In this document: positions 44,351 to 55,493 of the stretch, piece after piece
How positions within the stretch are numbered: the stretch's first letter is position 1
Layout: every line of letters starts with the position of its first letter
Assembly (NCBI GenBank): GCA_033297075.1
Contig: MU858062.1
Coordinates: forward strand, 124,001 to 188,000
Origin: Rhypophila decipiens
Taxonomy: Eukaryota > Ascomycota > Sordariomycetes > Sordariales > Naviculisporaceae
Reading direction: 5' to 3'
Length of the DNA: 64,000 nucleotides
Program-made: the position numbers and the translations under genes
The notes under the pieces: model-generated
The model's database searches: none
Seen by the model: only the letters and a program-made list of their open reading frames with translations
Told to the model about the DNA's origin: nothing

Positions 44351-44693
44351 ACTTGATGCGTTTGCATGGGTGGTGAGGGCACGGAGAAGGGAAGCAAAAA
44401 GAAATGGATGCCTCCCGAGCGGATTCGCACCGCTGGCCCGCATATATAAACAAACCCTTTTAGGGACAGGAAAAGGTTTGTCGGGGTGGAGAGGTGGGCG
44501 TGGTGGCTTCATAATCACATTGGAAACTTTTGTTTTGGGGACCTGGGATCTGGGCCGGGGTCTTGTTTCATTCTGCATTGACACATTTGCTTTTCTAGAG
44601 TTGGTATATCCGTTTTATATAAAGAAAGCAACACTTTTAGATATTCGTCATTTATAGCTGGCGCCTTGTGTTAATCAACTAATAGCTTATGCC
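44351..44693. other. Convergent 3' gap
   Basis: About 340 bp between the stops of serine dehydratase (plus) and the NAT9-type gene (minus). The minus strand at 44434-44409 has a tRNA-like T-arm, but no matching 5' half is present, so no tRNA is called. Confidence 0.35.
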
Positions 44694-45985
44694 TTATGAC
44701 TGACCTTCCTCCCCGGCCCTAACATAACCCAGCTCTTTATACCACGGAGGAGCTTGTGAAATGGAATAATTCGAGAATCCGGTGGTAAATTTCGCAAAAG
44801 GAAGCACCAGCTTGACTTCCCCAAAGAAATTGGGCCCGTCCCCTTCTTGCTCAAACCCGAGGCTCTTGAACAAGGCTATGCTGCGCTCGTTGGTCTGGTT
44901 GATCTTTGCCACGAGGGAGTGGAGTTCCAGCTTGACAACGGTCTGCTGCTTTGTCTCTAGACGACTCTCTTGGTCTGTCTGATCCTGATAGTAGTACTCC
45001 CTCAGTATCTCCCCCAAATGACGCCCGATATACCCCAGAAAGGCCAACACGGCAGCCTTTCCTATCCCTCTGCCTTGATTCTGGGCGTTGGCGATCATGA
45101 TGTCTACTTCACCGACAAATTGCTTGGTAATAACGCCCGTGTTGTTTCGAGGTGGATGTTGCTCCTCCTCCTCGTCGTCCTCGCAAGGTGACAAGAACAA
45201 GTTGATATCGCCCACCATTTTGTCAGGGGTGTCGACTATGCCGGCTTGGATGGTCTCTCTTCCCGTTTTAGGATCAAGCATAGGCTCAGAATGGGACCCG
45301 TTGGTGATGGAGGATAACGAAGGTAGCGGTTGGCAGACTATAAACGTCATCTTGTCATGCGAGGCGCGCCATGATTCTTGGTTTTCGTATTCTTCTTCAA
45401 GTGTGAGTCGTTCGGAGGCTGTTGCTTCTTGTATGGCCTGTCCGGTCAACAGCCAGTCATTGTCAGTTCATACCAACAGAATGTATGTGGGATGTGTTTC
45501 CGTAATAGGTCCGGTGAATAAAGCCAGACGGATCTCACAGGGTCAAACACATAGATCGTAGCGTAAAAATACAACGGACAAACAGACATGCAAACGTACG
45601 GCATAAATGAAAGGGAGCAGAAAGACAAGATATATATGAAAACCAATTGGCACAAGGTGAAGGAGCAACTCACCGGATCTTCCATCCAGCCATGGTAGGT
45701 CAGCACATGGCGCCGATCGTACGGTACGAGAAGGACCTTGTCCGTAGAAACAGCTAGACTCCATGGGGTGATTTGTCAGTCAAGTTCTTTGTGTTGAAAG
45801 AAAAATTGGCTTTTATCTGTGCTTTCAGTGAATGATACCCGCTGAGTAGAGTCCATCTCACTAGGTAACTCGCCTCACCCACCCGAGTGAGATGAGTACT
45901 GCGAAAATCATTGAAAATGAGTGACTAGAAAGGGGTGAGTGAGTGAGAAATTAGAAAACTCACCGACGAACTCGTTTTGCCTCAT
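44694..45985 (-). CDS. N-acetyltransferase 9-like protein (GNAT)
   Basis: Three exons: 45985-45964 (22 nt), 45753-45674 (80 nt) and 45437-44694, giving 281 aa. The junctions rebuild the NAT9 N-terminus: MRQNEFV/AVSTDKVLLVPYDRRHV and YHGWMEDP/AIQEATASERLTLEEEY. The acetyl-CoA loop is NQGRGIGKAAVLAF, followed by KINQTNERSIALFKSLGF, the usual GNAT C-terminal motif. The WMEDP-ATASE-LTLEEEY spacing is the hallmark of NAT9 rather than of RimI enzymes. The substrate in fungi is unknown. The animal relative has been linked to microtubule stability. An acidic insert (EDDEEEEQ) near the middle is unusual. Confidence 0.88.
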
Positions 45986-46405
45986 AGTGTCAGTTTCCAA
46001 GTTCCAATCCCCAGCCAAAATTTCGTGAATTCGTGTGATGTGAAATTTGAAGGTTTTAAGAGCCAGAGTTTGGTGGTAGACGGTTGGGCATGAGACTGAA
46101 AGCCAGTGAGATGTGGAACTGAGACCTCCATAAATACATAACTCTGCTTATAGACATCAGCCCCTTTCACTTACTCCGCTTGAAGCTTGCTCCAGACTTC
46201 GCGGTATCGAACCAAGTTGCTGACTGGATAGACGACTGGGCATAGAAACCTAAACCGCAACTCAACAGATAGCGAGAAGGCATTCATTCGTACTTTGTAC
46301 TATAGATTATCGTACAACACACACTCTATATATTACACTTTCCCTACAAATACAAAGCCCGTCCAGCCTTCCTCGCCCATTCTCCAGTTGGGAGGAGAGA
46401 AGAGC
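45986..46405. other. Intergenic gap between NAT9-type gene and MSM1
   Basis: A 420-bp gap between two minus-strand genes. It should hold the NAT9-type promoter and the MSM1 3' end. I see no other feature. Confidence 0.35.
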
Positions 46406-48333
46406 TCAATCCTCAACAACCAGCGGCGGAAACAAACTAAGATCATCATACCGCCCCCTAGCAAGCGATGTCTTGCCATAATCCCCATCACAATAAAGCA
46501 CCGCATGCCGGAGCGTCCTCTTCTCAGGCGCGACACCAAGAATATCAAGCAACATTGTCGCCTTGTCCGGCATGAACGGCTGCAACAAAATCCCCGACAG
46601 ACGCAGAGTCTCGCCCACCATGTAAATCAACCGCAGCCCGGCAAGACGTTCGGGGGGGCTTTTGGTGTCTTTCATGTAGTTCCATGGCGCTACCTCTGCT
46701 ATGAATTTATTTGCCTGCGCGAGGGAAAAAAACGTTAGCTTTGTCTTTCTTGCTTATTTACTTTGGGGGGGAATTCGGCAAAAAACATACGTCCGAAATA
46801 GCCTGTGTGATCCTACTCAGCGCAGCCCCGGGATTAAGCTTATCCATCTGCTCAGCAACCTCGGCCGCCAACGTCTCGAGCTTCTCACAATGCGCAACGC
46901 ACCGCACCGAGACATAGTCATACCCGTTCTCACTGCTATGGTGATATGTCCGCCCGGCTATGACGGCATCGCGGAAAGACCACTGCTTCGCGCGTGTCAC
47001 TCTCGCAAGAAGATTTCCCAGCCCGCCCTGGAGGTGCTTCTTGTACCTGTCCACAATAATCTCGTTGTGATAATCCGCGTCGTCGGCGATGCCCCCGTCC
47101 TTGATCATGTAGAACCTCATTGCGTCGAGGCCGAACCTCTCGATGGCGAGGAAAGGGTTTACCGCGTTGCCCTTTGACTTGGACATCTTCCTGTGGTCCA
47201 GTGTCCAGTGGGCGTGGCTCAAGACCCTCTTGGGCAGCGGCAAGTCCAGCGCGAGCAGCAAAGCAGGCCAGTAGACACAATGAAACCGCAGAATATCCTT
47301 CCCAATGACATGGACATCTGCAGGCCATCCTCCAGCTTCCAATTCCCCCGCTGTCCCGGTCGGGAAGCCCGCAAAGGTGAGGTAATTAATCAGCGCATCG
47401 ACCCAAACATAGATGGTCTGGCTCGGATCCTCAGGCACCGGAATTCCCCAGCTGAGCCGCTTATTAGGACGCGAGATTGACAAATCCTCGAGGTTATTCT
47501 TGACCCAGTCCACAACCTGAGTCATCCCCGACGCAGGAACAATCCACCCCGGATTCTCCTCGTAAAACTTGAGCAATTTGTCCTTCAGCGCAGTCATCCT
47601 AAAGTGGTAATTCTTCTCCTCGATCCACTCGACTTTATTCCCCGTCTCCACACTCGCCATGAAGACCTCCCCCGTAAACTCGTCCTGGCGCCTCGCAATC
47701 ATGCTCTCGGGATAAAAACACTCGTCACTGACACAGTACCAACCCTCATGTTTCGACTCGTAGATGTACCCGTGGTGTTCGAGCAGGAACCAAAAGTGCT
47801 TCACGGCTTCGACGTGGTCTGCGTCGGTGGTGCGTATGAATCTGTCGTAGGCGATCTGCGTCGTGTCGGCGAGTTCCTGGAACTTGGTCGCGTTCTCGTC
47901 GCACCACTGCATAGGCGGGACTTCGGCAAGCGCGGCAGCTTGTTGGACTTTCATTCCGTGCTCGTCGGTTCCTGTGCAGAGGAGGGATTCTCGTCCTGCT
48001 AGCTTTTGCCATCGTTTTAGGACGTCCGCGAGGACCATCGAGTACATGTGTCCGACGTGGGGGGCTGAAGGAAGGTATTAATATGCATAACTGGCAGGTA
48101 ACTAGGAGGATGTGTTTCGGACATGTCTACGTACAGGCATTAACGTAAAATATGGGAGTTGTGACATAGAACGGTTTCTTAGGAGGCGCCGTCTCGGTTG
48201 CGAACGTTCGACGTGAAGACTCGAATCTCGACCGGCTATGCAGGCAAGATTGGCAGACCCAATTCCTCGGGCGGATGATGGTTGAGCGCCATTTCAAGGC
48301 ACGGCGAGCTGTAGAAGCCTTAAGAAGCTCCAT
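46406..48333 (-). CDS. MSM1: Methionine-tRNA ligase, mitochondrial
   Basis: Three exons: 48333-48135, 48064-46791 and 46714-46406, giving 593 aa. The N-terminus is Arg/Ser-rich without acidic residues after position 2 (RSTIIRPRNWVCQSC), a mitochondrial presequence. The class I signature spans the first intron: FYVNA/SPHVGHMYS, where HVGH (69-72) is the HIGH motif. The second signature, KMSKS, is at 359-363. Between them lies the usual catalytic insert (CTGTDEHGMKVQQAA, WYCVSDECFYPES). The anticodon-binding helical domain starts before intron 2 and resumes at ANKFIAEVAPWNYMKD. Length and motif set match the yeast and bacterial-type enzyme, not the longer cytosolic one. Confidence 0.94.
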
Positions 48334-49020
48334 TGTCGCCGTCTTTGGCCGGGCGCGGCGCGTTTGATAGCTACTCCGTCGGCGTCAACGTTTGGCGGTT
48401 CTGTTTGGTGAGCTTCGTCCCGACATTTTGGGCGGACATGCCGCTGATAACGGATAACGGCAATTGCATCTTGGTCTGCTTACATAATACAGTAATATGT
48501 GGCTATCGGGGTTGCCCTTCCCCGGTTACATGATTACATCTTACAATCGATCAAGTTCCAGATCACAAGACAGTACTTCGGCACAGAAAAGCGCAAAGTT
48601 GAATATGGTTTCTCGTCAATTCGTCTTCATTATGTATTGATCATTAGTTCGTTATGTAGCGGCGTGACAAAACACTCTTTGAACCCAAGCAGCCGAGTCC
48701 GTAATAAGGCATCATGTCACTAGATGCCCTATAAATCCCACCAACACCTTCTTCCAACTTTGTTCACCAAAGATCCCACGAGTATGTAGCCCAGCTTTTG
48801 TCCACACACAACTCCTTCTCTTCCAGTGTATATAACACAGGCGCTTCTATGTGCAAAACACAATACAACGCTCAGCCAAACCCGGACAGATCTACTCAAA
48901 TGCCAGTTTCGCTCGCTCGCTGCTACATCATTATATAGGGGTCATCGTCTCATATGAACAAACGTATTGGGCCAGCGAGCAGTCTCGCCCATCTGCCAAC
49001 AAGCAGCCATGGGGGACTGA
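48334..49020. other. Intergenic gap
   Basis: About 690 bp between the MSM1 start and the end of the next minus-strand gene. It holds the MSM1 promoter and the 3' end of the coiled-coil gene. No gene or repeat is visible. Confidence 0.35.
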
Positions 49021-50674
49021 TCAGTCAGACCTGTCCCGACCACTCATCGACACAAGTTCTCTGGCCGGTGCAGGCGGGGGCGAGAGGCTCTTCTCCCATT
49101 CCTTCATGAAATCGGACGCTGTGCGTTTAAAGTTGCTTGGCGTCAGACGGTTCAGCACTGGCGGGAGGAGTTCTTCGAGTCTGTTGGTTGGCGAGCCGGG
49201 GAGCTGTGACTTGGAAGACTTCTTTTTTCTGTTCCACCAATCCATGGGTTAGTAAAGGTCACAATCAGATGAAAGAGCATCAACGAAAAAATAGCGGAAA
49301 GAGAACATACAGAGGTGTGTCGTTCTCATCAGTCTGCTTCTCCGGGATGCTGGGAATGATGTCACCATTGACCGTCGTTCCACTCCACCTGGTGGGTGAG
49401 CTCACTGATGGGCTGTCCCAGTTGGACCAGTCATTGTCATCGATCGAGTCTATCGGGAGGGGCGTCCACGAGAATCGCTTGGCTGCTTTCTGTGATTCTG
49501 TCTTGGTCCGAGCTTGTGACTGCGTCGCTGTCTCGGTGTCGGCATCCTGCTCTGGCTGATGTGAGTCGGGGTCTCGGGAAGCCGGCGTCTCATAAAATGA
49601 ACTTGAAACTCGTGCTCTCGAGTTTGCGCCCGACGCTCGAATGGTATCATGATCTTCTCCGCCTCGGGAACCACCGGTCTGCATGGTCGGTCTCATGTTT
49701 CCATCAGATCCGCGCAAATACATGCCTTGGCCAGTGATGGGCTCGTCGCCGACCGTTGCCTGCCGAAGATCTTCCATAAAGGTCCACAGGCCAGCTTTGA
49801 AGTCTTGTGCGATCTGTTTCACACCGGGTGTCTGTGGTGTTGATCGAGGAGCCCAGGAAGCCCGTTTGGCCAGCTGGGACGGCGTTATTGGGGCATACCG
49901 GTCCGTGTAGAGAGAGTTAGGTTCTTCGGTCCTTGGACCCAGACTGTCTGGGTTATCTTCGTGCACTGAGAAGGGGCCCGTGGGCTTCGTGGGGGAAAGC
50001 AGCGAAAGTGTACGAGTGTGTCCTCCTTGGAAAACCCGCCGGCGGGATCTTTCTGGAGTGTTTGGTTGGCTCTGCTGGCCGAGAAGTAAAGCTTTCCTCC
50101 TCTCAAGTTCGGAAATTCCTCTCGGTGTGGTATCATCAGACGGTTCTGAAAAGGGTCCATTGGTACGCAGTGGTTCAATGTTCCGTCTCTTTTTGTGCGC
50201 CTCATGCGACGCAAACTGCTTCTTCAGCCGGGATAGATCTGACTCTGCGCGGCTCAGTTCTTCTCGGAGCTCGAGAACACGACGTTCCTGCGCGGCTATG
50301 GCGGTTATGAAGTCGTTCGAGTCAACTGGAGATATCAGTGCTGGCGCGTCGAGCGGCGTGGGAGGGAATGAAGCCGTAGTCGAAGAAGCTGGCGCCGGCC
50401 GTGAAGGGTAGGCGGTAGGCGGTGCAATGGGGAGGGTCAATGACAGGCGGTTGGATACGCGCGAAGCTGTTGAACCAGAACGCTCCGACCGGGTTTCGGT
50501 ATAATTGAAATCGTCAGACAGAGAAGCCCGCGGCCTCGCTGAAGCTTCCGGCGTGGTAAACCTAGGATCTGAACCATTGCGGCTTCGCGGGTAATCGCTA
50601 TAGCGATTCGGAGCGGGAGAAGCTTGCGACCTGACTTCCCCCAAGCTCTGGTGCATCGAAGCCATCTGCTCCAT
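49021..50674 (-). CDS. Ser/Pro-rich coiled-coil protein of a fungal-specific family (possibly DUF4048)
   Basis: Exons 50674-49311 and 49228-49021 are joined across an 82-nt GTATGT...CAG intron, giving 523 aa. The start is the ATG of MEQMASMHQSL. The frame is open upstream but looks like leader sequence. Residues near 130-170 form a coiled coil (AAQERRVLELREELSRAESD), followed by ELERRKALLLGQQ and RVFQGGHTRTLSLLSP. Next comes KQIAQDFKAGLWTFMEDLRQ, a conserved block with amphipathic helix character, and a short C-terminal helix after the intron (NRLEELLPPVLNRLTPSNF). This order recalls fungal DUF4048 proteins, from memory. Function is unknown. The many Ser/Pro sites suggest phosphorylation. Confidence 0.75.
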
Positions 50675-52820
50675 GGTGTCTTTCCCTTTTTCGATATGAC
50701 GGCTGGCGTCAACTCGTTTTTGTAACGGTTTGAATTTTGGTATTGTAAATGAATGTACTGTCTTGCGCAGGAAATCCGGGTAGTAGGCTGCGCAAGAGGT
50801 TCTTCGTCGCCGATAAGGAGTGGCTGGACTGGTTGGACAGTTGCGGCGGTGGCGACGTCTGGGGAAGGAGAAGGAGGAAGAGGAGGCGGTGAGGGCTGCA
50901 GCTGCAGGAGTGGATCGCGTCGTTCTTCTGGCGACGACAGCAGTGGCCTTGTGGACGTTCAGCGGATGGCTGTCACGCAGTAAAAGAGTGTTGGCGCAAG
51001 CCGAAGTGAAGCAGGATTGGAGAAAAACTGCGGACTTCATATGTGAAGAAAATAAAAAGGCACACACGACTTAGAACTGAATGAAGGCTGCTGGTGGGCA
51101 CCTCATCTCGTTCTGGTCATGGAGCCGTGGTATTTTAATTGCTAAGGATCCCAGGGGCCCCAGGAAGCTAATTGGCTTGGGATTGATGCGCCGGACGTAA
51201 TCCCTTCGTTGCTGCGACGCTGACCCAAAAACAACAAGCACGCAGTCGAGGTAGATTGTGGCAGGCGACGAGTTTGAATGAGAAGTTCAGGTAATGAGGG
51301 TTGTTCTCAAGCTGCGTCTCGTGGTCTGGTAGTTGTATGGACTCGTTTGTTGACATCCAAGTGCCGCTTGTTCAACGTCGCTCGACCGAATTGCTTGAGC
51401 CGCTGCGTGCCCCTGAAACAAAACGTGGGGACGGCTGGTGTGACTTGGAGGGTGATGCGCAGGTGCCCTGTCGATCGGATCGTCTAGGAGGTTGCTGATG
51501 ATTCGACAAACGGAGCAATTCGCCACAGAAAATGCCACCAACAAAAAGACTGAATGGACCAGATTCTGTTCTTTTCGCGATGTTTCCTGAGAGAATGTGC
51601 AGTTGTGGAGTGAGAAGAAAAACAAAACAAACAAGAGTTGTCATCAAAAGACAGACTGAGATGGACCCAGGTCCTAAGTATAGGACGACTAAGCTAACAA
51701 AAGTGGGTGAGGGTCAACTCATTTCAGAGGTGCAGCTAAATTACGGGCAGTGCTACTCCGCACCGTGCCCCTGCAGGGCTCGAGTCCTGGGCTGGTCCAG
51801 CTCACATGAACTGGTGACCGGGAAACCACCAGGGGAAGACTTCAGGTGGAGATGTTTCTGTCTTTAAAAAGCAATTTATACTTCGTAGTGCAGCAGTGGA
51901 GCCTCACATTTGGATGTCAATTAAAGGGATACATTCACGTGACAGCGCGGACGGGACGCGCTTTCAGGCTGCACCTGCCGTGTTCGATCCCTCACAAAGA
52001 TTAACGAGCAAAGAGGCAAGTGCGATGCAAGATGGATGAATTGAGCGCTGGCCATCCGTCTTGTTCCTTCCGCAACAATTCCTAGGTGGTTTAAAATCCG
52101 CGCAGTCAACCCTTTTGGCTTTCTCCAACAACCCAGCAACCGAGCCGAACAAATTAGCTCTGCTGCGCGACCTTCATTCGTTCCGTTAACAAAACTCCCA
52201 ACGCGTCTCACAACAGCCCTGGAATCTGATTGTATCGTGCAACTATTTCAATCCGGCCGGGTTAAAATGACGAATTGGTCCAAAGGCATCCGGCAAGTCG
52301 ACCAACGAGCGGATGAGGAGGATAATGGGGACGAAGACAGCCAGGAGGTCTTCAATGCCCACAAGATCATCTACGGCGTAGGGACTGTGAGTGTGGCGTT
52401 TTTGCCCTTCTGTTACTTGCTGAAGTACCATAAAGTACAGGGCAGTGCTAACCAATTCGGGCGTGCCCCCTGCAACAGACCAGAAGCTCACCACCACCAA
52501 GAGAACATTTGCAACTCTCCAAAAATAAGAGAGGTAAGAGCCGGGAATGGTCGAGCAAAAAAAATACTCAATTCCGGCCGGATTCTGATAAATTGAATGC
52601 AAAAGGCAGGCAAAGTTCACAACCAGCACCGCTAGCTCATCAGGTATGCTTAACTCCCCCACATCCGCCACTCCCGTCACCTGCACCCGTTCAAGGATTG
52701 CACTGACCAGCTTTGAAGACGCGAAAGACGCGTGATGTGAAGGGAATCGATCACATCAATCCCCAGGGTCCTGTTCCTGCATGCGGCCCCGCTCAGGTCA
52801 AGGGAGGCGCTCGGGTGGCC
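50675..52820. other. Divergent intergenic region of about 2.1 kb
   Basis: This region lies between the start codons of the coiled-coil gene (minus) and the checkpoint gene (plus). A possible 5'-leader intron lies upstream of the checkpoint gene (a CAG/GTATGC donor near 52642 and a GACCAG acceptor near 52701). Short frames show no domains. Confidence 0.3.
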
Positions 52821-55493
52821 ATGTCATCGGCTCCCAACGGTCTTCGGGCCTCTCAAGACGCGGCACAACCCGGGGATATGGATTCTTCTCAGGCAGCAAC
52901 ACAGGCAAACGAGGGGAGGAGCTATGATCAATACTTGGGGGCTTCCTCCCCTGGTCACGCGCTTCACGACGAGGCCCCTTCAAGTCCAGGTGGTCGTGTA
53001 CCAGCCAGTCAGCACCATTCGCAGCTCTCGAACCACATCGACCCGGCACCTGTGATCATGGACCATGGTGCTACAGACAGAACAGTATCCTCATTGCCTG
53101 ATGAGTCGGGCCTGGTCGATTTTGGCCGTTTGGTTCGGACTCGACCGTTGGAGACGCAGGCACCTCTGCTGAATCCACCCGAGACTCCTGCGGCACCGTC
53201 GAATCCGTTCCGCCAAGGTCGTTCTCAACTGCTTCCGCCCTCACAGCTTTTCGGGGCAACTCAATTCTCGTCGGCAGTAAAGCTAGCGAGCCCGACCTCC
53301 TCGCGGCCCTCTCCAAATCACTTTCAGCACAACTCGATATCTCCAAATCCCATCGTTTCATCTCCACTGAAAGCACGTGGCCTCCGTTCTACTCCGTTTG
53401 CTAACCCCGACTCGAGTCCGCAAATCCTACCTGCTACGACCTCACCAACACGTCCTGGCGGCTCTAGTAGTCCAATCCGAACTGGCTCAGCCGGAATACC
53501 AACAATACCAGTCTCCTCTATCGCAGAGCCCTCTCGAAAGAGATCTGTCCCTGAACCCATGGCAGAATATGTGCCCATGCGAGAGTCACAGGAGAGACGG
53601 TCAATTTCGGTGCTCCGGTCTGCTCCTGCCAGCTCAGACGATGAACACGATGCGGATGACCTGATTGTGCGAAAGAGAAGAGTGAAAGAGAAGAGAGAGG
53701 CTGCCTCGAAGCAATTGGCAGCCATCAGCTTTGTCCCTCCCAGGCCTGATGATGTCGAGGTGCCCTCTTCGAACAAGCGAAGACAGCGGAACTCTGGGAA
53801 GGCCAAGCTCGCACGTAGGCCTAGCTCACACTTCGTGGAGGGCCAGCTAGATGCCCTGGATACTGTGGTCGATTCCCAAGAGAAGCCCCCAAAGTCGGGT
53901 CGGAATGATAGCTCAAAGGACGACGAATCTACACAGTCAGATGCGGAGGAGTATACCACGGGAGATAAGCCAGTGGAAACCGAAGAGCGTCAGTTGCCGG
54001 GAAATGCTGCTCTAGGTCGGGCAGATAATTCTCTGGATCCCATTCAGGGACATGATGATAAGACCATACCAGAGACTACTCCACCTGAGGAGCATTTTGG
54101 TGTTAGGCCAAATAACAGGATGTCACCACCTACTTTGCCGTTGGATAAAGCACCTTCGGCTGCAGTGTTCCAGTCATCCCCACCAGATCTTGGTAAACGC
54201 CCGCGAAAGTCAAGATCGAGCAAACCAGCAGACTCAACATCTTCACCTCTGACCAATCATGGCTCCGTTACGCCACCACTTGCCCCTGTTGTCACACCAG
54301 TGACAGACGAGTCTGTTCTTGCTGATCAGAGCGCTGTGGACAAGAGCATTTCCAATTCTTCGCCTGTGGTTGCCAAAAACAAGCGGCGTCAAGCCCCTAA
54401 CGCGCTATCACGGTCAAAACTTGGCTCTACAGAGAGTCTCAGACAATCTGCGCGCTCGAGCCGTTATTCGAGCTCGGCTGATGAGCTGGCAGCTAGCTCA
54501 AGATCAGGCACTCCAACCTTTGAGCAGAGTCTTCGTGTATCGCGTCTCTCCACTTCCAAGAGTCGATCAATGACGAAGCCGCAGCAAAATGAACGCACCC
54601 CAGGCTTGTTTGAAGGCATGGCGTTTGCAATATCGTTCCAAGCCCGTCATGTCGGTGAGAGCAATGACCGTTACAACACGCGCATTGAGTTTTCTTCAAC
54701 CATCGAAAAGAAAATCAAGCAAGCTGGGGGCAGAATTCTCCACAACGGGTTCGACGAGTTATTTGACACGTTGCCTGCCAAAGCTGGTCCAGCCAGCCCT
54801 GGTTCTTGGCGCATTGAATCCGATATCAGCCTCACAACTGTGGGTAAGACGACGGGATTCACGGCTCTGATTGCAGACGGCCATTCGCGGAAAGTCAAGT
54901 ACATGCAGGCTCTTGCGCTAGGCTTGCCCTGCATCGCTACGCGTTGGATCACCACGTGTCTGGAAAAGAACCAACTTGTCGACTGGGCTCCATATCTGCT
55001 TTGTGCTGGGCAGTCGGCATTTCTCGGGGATGCGATTCGTTCCCGGAATCTGTTCCCATACAGCGCAGAGACAGCAAAGCTGACGGACATTGTTGACATG
55101 CGCACAAAACTCCTGGAGGGAAGCAGAATTCTTTTGGTCATCAAGAAGGCTACGGAAGGCAAGAAGATGGCATATGTCTTCCTGGCGCGGATCCTAGGTG
55201 CATCGCTGTCACGGGTATACAGTGTTGAGGAGGCCAGAGTGGAACTCAAGGCCGCAGAGGACTCGGGACAGCCCTTTGATTGGGTCTATGTGGATGGGAA
55301 AGCCAATCAGGTGGACCTGTTCACTTCTGCTCCGTCGGCGGGAGAAAAGAGAAAGCGAAAGAGGGCGAGCACTTCGGCGGCACCGATCGAGCAGCAGCCA
55401 GACTGCAAGAAGATTCGAACGCTGAGCGATGAATTGGTGATTCAGAGCCTTATTTTGGGAAGGCTGATTGAGGAGGGGGAACTGGACGGATAG
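52821..55493 (+). CDS. DNA damage checkpoint mediator (Crb2/Rad9/53BP1-type, tandem BRCT)
   Basis: A single exon of 890 aa from the first in-frame ATG (MSSAPNGLRASQDAAQ). The frame stays open upstream to 52713 without an ATG. Residues 1-590 are disordered and Ser/Pro-rich, with many SQ/TQ sites (DSSQAATQ, VDSQEK, STQSD) that the ATM/ATR kinases Tel1/Mec1 would target. The C-terminal 300 residues hold a tandem BRCT module: TPGLFEGMAFAISF, GGRILHNGFDELF, LPCIATRWITTCLEKN, then the second unit LLEGSRILLVI and DWVYVDGKANQ. The protein would bind phospho-H2A at breaks and activate the effector kinase. I see no Tudor-like segment before the BRCTs, unlike Crb2 and 53BP1. Confidence 0.82.
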   Translation: MSSAPNGLRASQDAAQPGDMDSSQAATQANEGRSYDQYLGASSPGHALHDEAPSSPGGRVPASQHHSQLSNHIDPAPVIMDHGATDRTVSSLPDESGLVDFGRLVRTRPLETQAPLLNPPETPAAPSNPFRQGRSQLLPPSQLFGATQFSSAVKLASPTSSRPSPNHFQHNSISPNPIVSSPLKARGLRSTPFANPDSSPQILPATTSPTRPGGSSSPIRTGSAGIPTIPVSSIAEPSRKRSVPEPMAEYVPMRESQERRSISVLRSAPASSDDEHDADDLIVRKRRVKEKREAASKQLAAISFVPPRPDDVEVPSSNKRRQRNSGKAKLARRPSSHFVEGQLDALDTVVDSQEKPPKSGRNDSSKDDESTQSDAEEYTTGDKPVETEERQLPGNAALGRADNSLDPIQGHDDKTIPETTPPEEHFGVRPNNRMSPPTLPLDKAPSAAVFQSSPPDLGKRPRKSRSSKPADSTSSPLTNHGSVTPPLAPVVTPVTDESVLADQSAVDKSISNSSPVVAKNKRRQAPNALSRSKLGSTESLRQSARSSRYSSSADELAASSRSGTPTFEQSLRVSRLSTSKSRSMTKPQQNERTPGLFEGMAFAISFQARHVGESNDRYNTRIEFSSTIEKKIKQAGGRILHNGFDELFDTLPAKAGPASPGSWRIESDISLTTVGKTTGFTALIADGHSRKVKYMQALALGLPCIATRWITTCLEKNQLVDWAPYLLCAGQSAFLGDAIRSRNLFPYSAETAKLTDIVDMRTKLLEGSRILLVIKKATEGKKMAYVFLARILGASLSRVYSVEEARVELKAAEDSGQPFDWVYVDGKANQVDLFTSAPSAGEKRKRKRASTSAAPIEQQPDCKKIRTLSDELVIQSLILGRLIEEGELDG

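Noticed and set aside
44409..44434. tRNA-like T-arm on the minus strand (AGCGG, 7-nt loop TGCGAAT, CCGCT) with acceptor-like bases after it
   Set aside because: No matching 5' acceptor strand, D-arm or anticodon arm lies 60-90 nt upstream on that strand, and the loop lacks the expected TTC start.
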